Origin: Primulina eburnea | Taxonomy: Eukaryota > Streptophyta > Magnoliopsida > Lamiales > Gesneriaceae | Length of the DNA stretch: 64,000 bases | NCBI RefSeq assembly: GCF_022965805.1 | Contig: NC_133108.1 | Span: 40,308,051 to 40,372,050, forward strand | Reading direction: 5' to 3' | In this document: positions 13,257 to 23,299 of the stretch, one piece after another | Layout of the letters: every line of letters starts with the position of its first letter | How positions within the stretch are numbered: the first letter of the stretch is position 1 | Notes under the pieces: generated by a model | Database searches by the model: none | What the model saw: only the letters and a program-made list of their open reading frames with translations | What the model was told of the DNA's origin: nothing | Position numbers and translations under genes: made by a program

Positions 13257-13835
13257 CTGAAAATCAAGAAAGAACGCAGTAGAAAACTTCGAAATGCACA
13301 ATAGATTACTGTGGGCCGAGAGAAATTGCGCAGAGAGGAAGAACAGTGAGGGCAGAAGATATTTTAGAATGGGAGGGAAACAATAATTAATTAAATCAAT
13401 CAACACCCATTCTTATATGTTTAACCATTATCCTCCAACGGTAACATCCTATTGAGCCGAAACTACAGCACCTTTCCAAACCAGTTTTTACACAACGGTA
13501 ACTTTCTGAAACAGTGCAATCATTACAAAAAAATCAGACAGTTTTAAACGCCACCTCAAATTACCCCACAAACATTTAGAGATCAAAAAATTCAAAATTA
13601 GGTGGATTAGGGTTTTCTTCGTATTTCATGAATTAAAAACTGATAGCCCACTGGTTGTGATAAATTCTCAAAAATATCAAAAAGAATGTCTTAAATTTAT
13701 GCCTAAAGTATGATTAAAAATAGATGCACAGGCATGTGATCAAACTGTGATCAGTCTGTACTTGGGTGTTGGCAACACTGACTGGCAACACTCCCAAATT
13801 GTACTCAAACTTCCTGGAACATTTTGAATTCAGAC

Positions 13836-13972
13836 ATGGTAGCTCCCACTCTAGAAGAACGGTCTTCATGGGACTCTTCTAGGTAGCTTTTTCCAACTGT
13901 ATTTTGACTTAGAAGTGATGGCTCCCACTCTAGAAGAACGGTCTTCATTGGACTCTTCTAGGTAGCCTTTTT
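13836..13972. repeat. Tandem pair in the untranslated spacer of the copia element
   Basis: A block of about 55 bp (TGGTAGCTCCCACTCTAGAAGAACGGTCTTCAT...GGACTCTTCTAGGTAGC) occurs at 13838-13890 and again at 13917-13968 with few differences. Each unit contains CTAGAAGA and its inverse TCTTCTAG and could fold into a hairpin. The surrounding spacer (13257-14319) between the two ORFs has no other open frame of note. Confidence 0.8.
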
Positions 13973-14319
13973 CATTTTCTTCTACACAATTTTTATGTTC
14001 TAATTTTCTCCTCTTTTCTATTTTTCACCAGTCTGCTCAACAATTTTTCCAAGTCATTTTTCATATTGAACAAGATCATGTGTCACACGAACATTCTCAA
14101 CTACTTAATGACTTAGATTGAGCATAAATCACACTTCAGAAAATTATGAAAGGAATTTTGATTCACAACAGAGAGTACATCATTCAGTATCCTTCACTTG
14201 TACAGGCTTCACACAAAACAGGATGAATGCAATATGTCTAGCACCCTAAATAACATGCACATGCATGCTGAGTGTTGTCCACGGGTGTTGTCACACCCTA
14301 GGCCAACATCCGTGAGTGA

Positions 14320-17300
14320 TCATTGTGCACACAAACTGAGAGACTTCCTAAGATTGGAAAATCTCTCAAAATCCAATGGTTTTGTAAAAATATCAGCCAG
14401 TTGATTTTCAGTTCCAACAAATTCCATACGAATCATACCCTTCTCAACTAAATCTCGAATAAAATGATGTCTTATGTCTATGTGTTTTGTTCGAGAGTGT
14501 TGAACTGGATTTTTTGAAATGTCAATTGCACTTGAGTTGTCACAGTAAACAATTAAGGTGTCACTAAGGAATCCATAATCTTTAATCATTTGATTCATCC
14601 ACAAAAGTTGTGAGCAACAACTAGCAGCAGCAACATATTCAGATTCAGCAGTGGACAAAGACACACAATTTTGTTTTCTACTATACCATGACACCAAGTT
14701 GTTACCAAGATAAAAACATCCACCTGTGGTGCTTTTCCTATCATCTAGGTTTCCAGCCCAGTCAGCATCACTAAAGCCTACTAAATTGGTGTTTGTTTCT
14801 TTGGTATACCATAGACCTAAGTCAACTGTCCCAGCAATATATCTCAAGATTCTTTTGACAGCTTTTAAATGAGTGACTTTAGGATCAGCTTGGTATCTAG
14901 CACATAAACAGACACTAAACATGATATCAGGACGACTAGCACTTAAGTAAAGAAGACTGCCTATGATGCTGCGGTACTGGGTGTTGTCAACACCTGCGGC
15001 AACATCGTCTTTGGACAATTTTTCAGTCGAACCCATTGGAGTTTTCATGTGTTTAGTGTTCTCAGCAGAAAATTTCTTCACCAAATTCTTAGCATACTTG
15101 GATTGACATAGAAAGATACCATCATGCATTTGTTTGATTTGCAATCCAAGAAAGAAACTTAGTTCTCCTACCATGCTCATTTCAAATGTGGTAGACAAGC
15201 ATTTCACAAAATCATCAACATGCTTTTGAGAAGAGGCACCAAAAATGATGTCATCCACATAAATTTGACACACAAGAATATCATGCTTTGACTTTTTAAT
15301 AAAAAGGGTTTTGTCAACCTCACCTCGTTTGAAGCCTAAGTCAAGCAGATATTCGGTAAGCCTACCATACCATGCTCGTGGAGCTTGTTTCAGACCATAC
15401 AATGCCTTTTTCAACTTGTAGACGTGGTCCGGATGATGTGGATCTTCAAATCCTTTAGGTTGGCTTACATAAGCTTCCTCATTCAAAATGCCATTCAAGA
15501 AAGCACTTTTTACATCCATTTGGTACAGTTTTATGCCCATGTAGCAAGCAATGGCAAGTAAAAGGCGGACTGATTCAATTCGGGCAACAGGGGCAAATGT
15601 CTCATCAAAATCAATCCCTTCAATTTGTGTATACCCTTGAGCAACTAATCTGGCTTTATTTCTCACAACAATTCCAGATTCATCAGTTTTGTTCTTAAAA
15701 ATCCACTTGGTTCCAATAACATTAACATTATCAGGTCTACGAACTAAATCCCACACATCATTCCTAACAAATTGTTCAAGTTCTTCATGCATCGCATTGA
15801 CCCAAAATTCATCTTTTAAGGCTTCGCTGATATTTTTAGGTTCAATGAGAGAAATAAAACAAGAATGACTTACCTGAGAGTACACGGAAGTCATGCATAC
15901 TAGTCCAATCATTTTTCGATAATCTACTTTCTCCTTTCTTCTAGTTTGCATTCCTCCAAAGGCTTCTCCAATGATCTGGGATGATGGATGATTTTTCTGG
16001 ATCTTACTAGGAATGTCAGTCCCTTCATTGGTTACATCATCATCATCTGAAGCATTCTCTCCTGGTTCATCATGTGATTCTGCCAATGCAGGTGTTGTTG
16101 CAGGTGTTACAACACCGGTTACAACATCCGTATTAGGCAGTGACTCAACTTTGTCCAGTAGCCCATCAACATCATCCTCAATTGTTTTTCCTGTTAGATC
16201 TGCAAGATCATCAAAAACAACGTTAATAGATTCCATAGTCGTTCTTGTTCTAAGATTGTACATACGATATGCACGACTATTGGATGAATAGCCAAGGAAT
16301 AAGCACTTGTCACTTTTTGAATCAAACTTTGCAAGATGGTCACGGTCATTTAAAACATAGCATACGCATCCAAACACATGAAAGTACTTTAGGTTTGGCC
16401 TCTTTCCCATGATGATTTCATAGGAAGTCATAGTAGAACCACTCCTTAGGTACACACGATTTGAAATATGACATGCTGTGTTTAGGGCCTCGGCCCAAAA
16501 TCTTTTTGAAATGTTCTTTGAGCTCAACATGACCCTAGCCATTTCTTGCAATGTCCTATTCTTCCTTTCGGCTATTCCATTTTGTTGAGGAGTCTTAGGG
16601 GCAGAAAATTCATGAGTTATCCCCTTCTTTTCACAGAATGATGTAAAGTGTGAATTTTCAAATTCTTTGCCATGATCGGTCCTTATCTTACCAACCCTCA
16701 GATTGTGTAGATTAGTAATCTTAGCATGTAATTTCTTGAAAACATCAAAGGTATCGGATTTTTCTCTAAGGAATATTACCCAAGTAAAGCGAGAGAAATC
16801 ATCCACACAAACACATGAATACTTCTTACCTCCAAGACTTTCCACTTCCATTGGACCCATAAGATCCATGTGCAATAGTTCAAGACACCGTGTTGTCCCA
16901 AAGTGCTGCAACACTTGATGAGGAACACGTGTCTGTTTACCCTTTTGACATGCACCACAAACATACGGAATTCCAGAGGATAAATTAGGCATGCCTCTCA
17001 CAGCATCATACTTACCAAGATTCTTTAATGTCTTGAAGTTTGCATGTCCCAGTTTTTGATGCCACAAGTTTAATTCGCTCACCTTTGAATGATTGCATAC
17101 TAAGTCTTCTCCAAGTTGATAGCAATTATCAGCAGACCTTATACCTGTCAAAATACGAGTATTAGAATTATCAAACACTTCACAATTGTCTTTATCAAAC
17201 TTAACATGCAAGCCGTCATCACAAAGTTGGCTTATGCTTATTAAGTTTGAGTTAAGCCCTTCTACATAAAGGACATTGTGCAGATTAGGCAGTCCATCAA

Positions 17301-19359
17301 CATTCAAGGTTCCTTTGCCAACAATTCTCCCTTTAGCACCGCCACCATACGTCACATGACCACTCCTCAGTTCAACATAGTCAATCAAATGGTCTTTAGA
17401 CCCTGTCATGTGGCGTGAACAGCCACTATCAAAGTACCATATTCCTGCAATGTTAGTCTTTAATGAAGTATAAATAACAGAGCATTGAATCTTAGTCTTT
17501 GGTACCCAAACCTTTTTTACCGATGGCTTCCGGTTGGCAGTGTTGCGCCGAGTGTTGTACAACACCTGTGGCAACACCTGTTTAGATTCCCATCTTTTGT
17601 AGTCATCTCTAAGTTTAAAACAGTAGGGCTTGATGTGACCAGGTCTAAAACAGTAGTGACAGATGAAGTGACGCTTTCTGGATTTAGACTTCTTGATAGA
17701 CATTCGCCCTTTTGATGGAGCACCCTTTTCAGTTTGTGTAGCATTTGAAGTTTCAACACTTCCTTTGACAAAAACAGTTTGTTTTCCCTTAGTATTGGAA
17801 GATTCTCCAGTTTCAAACAGACTATTCGGATAACCAAGTCCAGCCTTATCATTCTGTCCAATCATCAAAAGTGAGTCAAGTTTGGATGTACTTGAATTCA
17901 TCTTGGCAAGAATCTGAGTTGCTTCTCCAAGTTCTTCTTTGACTTTGCATAGCTCCAAATCTTTCTTGCTTAAGATTACTTCAAGTCGCGAAATTTGTGA
18001 TTTTAGCTCAACATTTTCTTTGGAGAGAATTGTATTTACTTTGGTTCTTTTGATCCAGTCTTCATATAATTCTTCGTACATCATCTGCACACTTTCTAGA
18101 GTGATCTCATCATCATCTACTACCTGATTTTCAGACTGACTTGATTCATCAAGGGTTGTGGAATTGAGACATACAGGATTTGAAGAGGTGTTGCGACCAG
18201 GTATTGCAACACCTGTGGCAACACCCAAAGGATTGATTTGCATTGAGCGTTTCTCCTTGATCACAGTAGATAATGATGTGTGATTTTCAGATTCATTTGA
18301 CCCTTGATCATCTTCAGATTCTTCATCACTCAGGGTGACAGTCATGCCTTTGTTTTTCCTAAGACGATTGGCACACTCATTGGCATAGTGTCCATATCCC
18401 GAACACTCTCTGCATTGCACCGAGTCCGGGTTTCTGACATTAGATTGAATTTGCACTTCGGTCTTTGGTCGAAACTGTCCTTTCATAGGAGTAAACTTCT
18501 GTGATTTTGCAAATGTGGTGTTATTGGGCAGCTCAGACTTTTGTCCAATTTTCTTCTTTTCTCTCATAGTCTTCAAATAGTCACCGAATTTCTTGGTAAA
18601 AAGAGAGATAGATTCTTCACCTAAATCAGATTTATCCACCTCTTTAGATAGTTGAAGAATTTCTTCATATGATTCGGTTGAGGCTTCAAAGGCTATTGTC
18701 TTCCCTTTATCTTTTTTCTGCAGATCAAGATTCATTTCAAAAATTCTTAGGGAACTCATGAGTTCATCCAGATTGATGTTTGAAGTGTCTTTAGATTCCT
18801 CAATGGCACAGACTTTGACATTGAATCTCTCAGGAAGCGATCTTAGGACCTTGTTCACCAATATTTCATTCGGTATGGGATCTCCTAGACCATGTGATTC
18901 ATTTGAGAGTTGTCTTAGCCGGCAGTCATACTCAAGGATAGACTCCTTGTCCTCCATTCTCAAACTTTCGAACTTTGCTGTCACCATCCTTAGCCTAGTT
19001 TTACGTACACTTGCAGATCCTTCACAGTGCTTCTGGAGTATCTCCCAGGCATCTCTGGCGCATACACAAGTGGTGATTAAATTAAACATCCTTGTGTCAA
19101 CAGATGAAAATATAGCATTGAGAGCCTTGGAATTATAGTTTGAAGATTGCACTTCATCCACAGTCCATGTACTTTCAGGTTTAAGTCGTGTGTCTCCATC
19201 AGCATCCGCGAGTTTTGGTGGACTCCAACCGTCAAGTACACGTTGCCAAGCTCTTTCATCAATGGATTTAATGAAGACCCTCATCTTTACTTTCCACAAA
19301 GCATAGTTTGATCCATCCAACACGGGAGGCCTAAAAACAGTATTTGTTGATCCTTCCAT
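14320..19359 (-). CDS. Copia gag-pol polyprotein
   Basis: A single 1679-codon ORF with all functions of a Ty1/copia element, in order. There is a Gag domain (about residues 20-250), a CCHC zinc knuckle near 316 (CRECSGYGHYANEC) and a second knuckle near 566 (CHYCFRPGHIKPYC). The aspartic protease site DSG is near 641 (WYFDSGCSRHMTG). The pre-integrase HHCC region is near 765 (LWHQKLGHA). Integrase catalytic residues appear in HMDLMGP (~828), RTDHGKEF (~893) and NGIAERKN (~925). Reverse transcriptase has YVDD near 1365. RNase H shows SDADWAG (~1530), STAESEYVAA (~1566) and YCDNSSAI (~1604). No stop or frameshift is seen, so the element may be capable of movement. The start ATG lies 62 bp inside the primer-binding site. 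Linkers between domains contain GTGTTG/CAACAC-rich stretches, described in the findings. Confidence 0.97.
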   Translation of the reverse strand: MEGSTNTVFRPPVLDGSNYALWKVKMRVFIKSIDERAWQRVLDGWSPPKLADADGDTRLKPESTWTVDEVQSSNYNSKALNAIFSSVDTRMFNLITTCVCARDAWEILQKHCEGSASVRKTRLRMVTAKFESLRMEDKESILEYDCRLRQLSNESHGLGDPIPNEILVNKVLRSLPERFNVKVCAIEESKDTSNINLDELMSSLRIFEMNLDLQKKDKGKTIAFEASTESYEEILQLSKEVDKSDLGEESISLFTKKFGDYLKTMREKKKIGQKSELPNNTTFAKSQKFTPMKGQFRPKTEVQIQSNVRNPDSVQCRECSGYGHYANECANRLRKNKGMTVTLSDEESEDDQGSNESENHTSLSTVIKEKRSMQINPLGVATGVAIPGRNTSSNPVCLNSTTLDESSQSENQVVDDDEITLESVQMMYEELYEDWIKRTKVNTILSKENVELKSQISRLEVILSKKDLELCKVKEELGEATQILAKMNSSTSKLDSLLMIGQNDKAGLGYPNSLFETGESSNTKGKQTVFVKGSVETSNATQTEKGAPSKGRMSIKKSKSRKRHFICHYCFRPGHIKPYCFKLRDDYKRWESKQVLPQVLYNTRRNTANRKPSVKKVWVPKTKIQCSVIYTSLKTNIAGIWYFDSGCSRHMTGSKDHLIDYVELRSGHVTYGGGAKGRIVGKGTLNVDGLPNLHNVLYVEGLNSNLISISQLCDDGLHVKFDKDNCEVFDNSNTRILTGIRSADNCYQLGEDLVCNHSKVSELNLWHQKLGHANFKTLKNLGKYDAVRGMPNLSSGIPYVCGACQKGKQTRVPHQVLQHFGTTRCLELLHMDLMGPMEVESLGGKKYSCVCVDDFSRFTWVIFLREKSDTFDVFKKLHAKITNLHNLRVGKIRTDHGKEFENSHFTSFCEKKGITHEFSAPKTPQQNGIAERKNRTLQEMARVMLSSKNISKRFWAEALNTACHISNRVYLRSGSTMTSYEIIMGKRPNLKYFHVFGCVCYVLNDRDHLAKFDSKSDKCLFLGYSSNSRAYRMYNLRTRTTMESINVVFDDLADLTGKTIEDDVDGLLDKVESLPNTDVVTGVVTPATTPALAESHDEPGENASDDDDVTNEGTDIPSKIQKNHPSSQIIGEAFGGMQTRRKEKVDYRKMIGLVCMTSVYSQVSHSCFISLIEPKNISEALKDEFWVNAMHEELEQFVRNDVWDLVRRPDNVNVIGTKWIFKNKTDESGIVVRNKARLVAQGYTQIEGIDFDETFAPVARIESVRLLLAIACYMGIKLYQMDVKSAFLNGILNEEAYVSQPKGFEDPHHPDHVYKLKKALYGLKQAPRAWYGRLTEYLLDLGFKRGEVDKTLFIKKSKHDILVCQIYVDDIIFGASSQKHVDDFVKCLSTTFEMSMVGELSFFLGLQIKQMHDGIFLCQSKYAKNLVKKFSAENTKHMKTPMGSTEKLSKDDVAAGVDNTQYRSIIGSLLYLSASRPDIMFSVCLCARYQADPKVTHLKAVKRILRYIAGTVDLGLWYTKETNTNLVGFSDADWAGNLDDRKSTTGGCFYLGNNLVSWYSRKQNCVSLSTAESEYVAAASCCSQLLWMNQMIKDYGFLSDTLIVYCDNSSAIDISKNPVQHSRTKHIDIRHHFIRDLVEKGMIRMEFVGTENQLADIFTKPLDFERFSNLRKSLSLCAQ

Positions 19360-19420
19360 AATTCCTTTTCACTCTGAAAACAAAACAAAACAGGATCTCA
19401 CTTAGTAGCGTCAAGTGGAA

Positions 19421-19433
19421 GCTCTGATACCAA
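19421..19433 (-). other. tRNA-Met primer-binding site
   Basis: The minus strand reads TTGGTATCAGAGC one base inside the 5' LTR. This is the standard copia primer site complementary to the 3' end of initiator tRNA-Met. Confidence 0.93.
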
Positions 19434-19434
19434 T

Positions 19435-20197
19435 TGAAAGTTTCGTTTCCACAGTGTATGAAAAATACGGTTAAGAGTTACGTGTATCAGATTGTAGGTG
19501 TTGTCTGTAGGTGTTGTAACACTCACGACAACATGCAGCGGAAATTCTAGTTTAACACATTAACACATAACTTAATTGAAAAACAATATGCGAGACAAGA
19601 TGTAAATTATGCACAAGTACCAAGTACTTGTGCGATGCCTCAGGGCAAAACAATTCACTAGAAAAACTTGTAAGTTTACAGAAACCGATACTAGTGAAAG
19701 ACGAAAACAACTCCCTCATATAGGCGAGTGACAAATTGCATCCTATACTTCTAACAAACCGTATAACCAAAAACTCAAAGGATGCATAAACTGAGAAGTG
19801 AAAAATCTTCAGAAATCAACACACTAATCAAAACAGTGATTAGGTGAAGTCTTCAAATGTTGACAGCACTTCACAGCGACACAATAACGATGGCACGAGA
19901 TATCTTTGAACTCAGAAATTCTTCCTAGCAGCTTCGTCTCTCGCACCACGAAAATATTAAATCTCATCTCTATATATCATCTCTTCGCAAACCCTATTAA
20001 GCATAGAAAAAGAGTTTATTAGGAAACAAACTCTTTTAACCAATGATATCACATCTTAGAGATATTTTCACTTCTTAAAGATATCATGTATCATATCAAC
20101 CCTAGATTTATATCATATATTAAATCTTATATCTAGAAAGGCAAAATACTAGAGATATTCAATTAAGGAGGGAATATCAAGGAATAAATTCCTTTCA
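19435..20197 (-). repeat. 5' LTR of the copia element (full-length copy)
   Basis: A 763-bp LTR, TGAAAG...CTTTCA, containing the two blocks missing from the other LTR (about 19535-19634 and 19890-19927). Near its 3' end on the minus strand it contains a GTGTTGT...GTGTTGT...CAACA cluster. The ALMT gene stop lies only 219 bp beyond the outer boundary. Confidence 0.93.
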
Positions 20198-20415
20198 AAA
20201 CACGATCAAGTTTTGAAATAGAGAATACCTCATTTGCTAATGAAGCAATCATATGATAACATGGAGCAATTTATATTAATCAAACTTGACCTTAACAGTC
20301 AATACATAAACAATCCAAATAAAATGAGGATTAATAATTAATATACATAATCTCAAATTAAACATGCAAAAACAATCAACTAATCCAATTACAACTCTTA
20401 TAGAATAAATAAAAT

Positions 20416-23299
20416 TCATGATCTCGTCTCCAATTTCTCCCTTTCCATTGCCTGAGCCAGGGTTTCCTGCCCTCCAGCAAGTTTGTGAACATCGATATCG
20501 ATTACCACAAAAGAGTCCTCGGATATGTCAAAATTATTAACGGGCTGCACGATTCCTCGGTGAAGAAGCTGCTGCTGCTGTTGTTTTTCAGCTTTTGGAT
20601 TCTGTTGTCTGAATCCAGCTTTCTGTGAAAGTTCATTAACTGAAACTGAAATATTTTCGACGGATTTAACGATGTCGATAAGTACTGACGCGAGGAAAAG
20701 TAGTTGAATTGTTTCCTGGGAATGATCTTGATCGGGTAAATGTGGTTTTTCCAGGATGATTTTCAGGTCGTTTGCGGCGGCATTGCAAGTTCTTATGTGG
20801 GTTTCAGTCTCTGGTAATGGAAATGTCATGTTTTTTATTGAAGAGGAAAGTTGTTTGAGGGCCTGGCTAGATTCTGTGCTGATTATTCTGCATGGTTCTT
20901 GGATTTTCTTGATGAATTCTGATGTTACCTGCATATATTTGAATATGTATAAATTACAACGATCAAGTTATTAGTTTGATTGAGAAATTGTGTTCGGAAA
21001 TTATATGTAAAAGTGGATCAAGAAATGTCAGAATTCGAGTTTCTTAAAACAAAATTTGGGAAATTATTTATAAAAAAATGTTAATTTTCTTTTGGTTCGG
21101 ATTTTTTTTTTTATAAAAAGAACTTCTTTAAAATTACTGTTTATTCTGCTTTCTTTAAAAATAACTGGAGGTTGTAGTCTCGTTACCTGATGGTTTCAAG
21201 TAAACGTATTTATGAATAATTTTGATGTGGTGGGCACATTCCGTAGCCAAGGCCCCAGTCTTCAAGTATAGCCTCCACGGATGGCGGAACCTGAATTGAC
21301 CGTGACAAGGTTCCCACCATGCCAAATTTGCCTGAATAATACTACCAATAATTAGTCATGGATCATCAACTATTTACTAACCTAATCTTATCGTAAAACC
21401 TCGAACAATCATGTCCAGATCGATCGAGTCACGTTCCGGGGCCATGGAAAATTCTCTGCTTATAATTCGCAAGAACTCCCGCGGCACCAGCCCCAGTTGT
21501 AACCGACCCATCCCTGATGACTTCCACCACAACGAGCCACAATGAAAAATTATTTGTTGCATGTAATTATTAATTTCATGCAGCAAAGAAATTTCAAGGG
21601 TTAGAAATATTTAATGATATTGGAGAATATAATTTTCAATTATTCGATAGCATATAGGTGTGAGTATGGTTGGAATTTTTTCTTACCAAAGTTTCCTCGG
21701 TTGTCTTTGAATTGAGAACACTTTTGTAGGCCACGAGGAATGACTTGTCACTGTCTATGGTGATCGACTTTTCATCTTCATTCTCTGGAAAACTCATAAA
21801 TTCTCCTCCAAAACCTGTCCAAAAAATAAAATAAAATTATTTCTAGTAACTTTGCCACCTTGATAATTTGAGATAAAATTTAAACTATACATTAACCAAT
21901 AATGTAGTAAAATTTCCAGACAAAAGTTTGGTCTCGACATGACTTGTGCCGAACATATATGTCAACTCCCATGAAAATATGAGGGTCGATCAACATGATC
22001 GAAAAACAATCCCGATGTAACATAGACTAACTCATAATATAAGGGTGGCTAAGTATACCTTCTAAAAAGAGAGCAATCTTTTCTATATTGGCAGCAATCA
22101 GATAATGCAAATCTTGACCCGCCCAAACCGGGCAAACGAATATGGATATCAAAATGCATGTTGCCCCGCCAATGAGAATGGTGGAAAGCCTCTGATGTGC
22201 CAATGCCAAGATTTCGCTGACCCGAAAACCCGAAACAGCCACTAGGGTGAAAGTGATGATAAATATAAGAACCCCATAATCGTATCTTCTCTTCACGTCC
22301 GGGAAAAATCGGGTAAATGTAGCTGAAGTAGCTGCATTAGTAGATGATTATATCGTTATTATTAAAGTCTGCGCGTCGTTAAAATTTACGATATCTTCTT
22401 AATCAAGGATTAATTATATATCAGTTGAAATTGCAAGTTTGTAAAAGTATATATTTACCTAAAATGAACACCATGAGTCCAAGAACAATAGGCTCTCCTT
22501 TATCTCCACAGAAATTGGCCAAGTACTCGGCTCCAATCCCTAATGCACCAGCTAACAATGTTGCACAACCTCTATTCAAGCTTTTTGATAGAGTCCCACC
22601 TTCAAAATTATACATTCCCATTAATTAACTTTACGAATTTTGATGGACATATTACGAATACGAGATTTTGCATAATTAAGGAAAACTTATATGTTCTAAG
22701 ATATTCGAAAGATTTTTTTTAAAGCGACCCACGGGGGTCAAACTTGGTCACGCAAATATCTCGTGCCAAAAGAATTACTTCCAATCTTTTATTATGTCAT
22801 TGGAACGTGGACCCATTTTTTTAAAAAAATTTATCTCGCCAATATCTTACCGAAATAATATCATTTTCAAAATATCGAGTACACGTGGACAAAAAATATC
22901 TAAGCATGAGTGCGAAATTTGGATATCACACCAATATAAAATGTTAATACTATATACCAAGATATTTTTGAACTCACCGACTGTGAATTCAAACACTAGA
23001 ACGACGGTCAAGATAGCCCACATTCCGGCCTGCCCAAACCCGGCGTAAAGTGGCCTAAAAAAATACAAAGACGACACCAGTGTGAGGGCTAGCCCGACTT
23101 TAACCGAGTGTACAATCCTTCTTGGATCGTCTTCTCCAATTTTTTTGGTGAATTTCACGGTTTCCACCGCTTTCGACTTTAAATTTTTGGGCATGGACTC
23201 GATATATTTGCGTACGCATGCAACATTAATGGTGGGTTTTGTATTTTCATTTGGTGAATTCGCTGTCTCCATGCATTGAGAATTTGGGAGAGAAGCCAT
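20416..23299 (-). CDS. Aluminum-activated malate transporter (ALMT) family protein
   Basis: ALMT proteins are plant anion channels passing malate and other anions across the plasma membrane or tonoplast. Six exons on the minus strand join in frame: 23299-22978, 22599-22459, 22331-22059, 21814-21687, 21331-21187, 20918-20416 (1512 nt, 503 residues, normal for the family). Residues about 50-245 hold the hydrophobic membrane segments, with family blocks [56 protein letters not shown] and [17 protein letters not shown]. The WEP signature is near residue 294 ([15 protein letters not shown]). The long C-terminal half is cytosolic and contains a short poly-Gln run. For the last exon, the acceptor at TCAG|AATTC keeps frame; a second AG ten bases upstream would break it. 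Start chosen at MASLPNS; a second Met lies nine codons later. Which ALMT subgroup it belongs to cannot be settled here. Confidence 0.93.

Larger units (their letters stand above)
10525..20197 (-). mobile_element. Full-length Ty1/copia LTR retrotransposon (SIRE/Maximus-like)
   Basis: A 9673-bp element on the minus strand. The two LTRs (10525-11151 and 19435-20197) begin TGAAAG and end CTTTCA. They are flanked by the same AAACAC at 10519-10524 and 20198-20203, giving a 5-6 bp target duplication. A primer-binding site, a polypurine tract, an uninterrupted gag-pol ORF and a second env-like ORF downstream of pol are all present. Order of domains (protease, integrase, RT, RNase H) is that of Ty1/copia. 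The extra ORF after pol and the length fit the SIRE/Maximus lineage, an inference from known families. LTR identity appears complete apart from indels, so the insertion is recent. Confidence 0.95.

Noticed and set aside
13773..13802. CRISPR-like look of the recurring CAACACT words
   Set aside because: Spacing is irregular, the host is a plant nuclear genome, and the motif belongs to the dispersed copia pattern. No CRISPR array is present.
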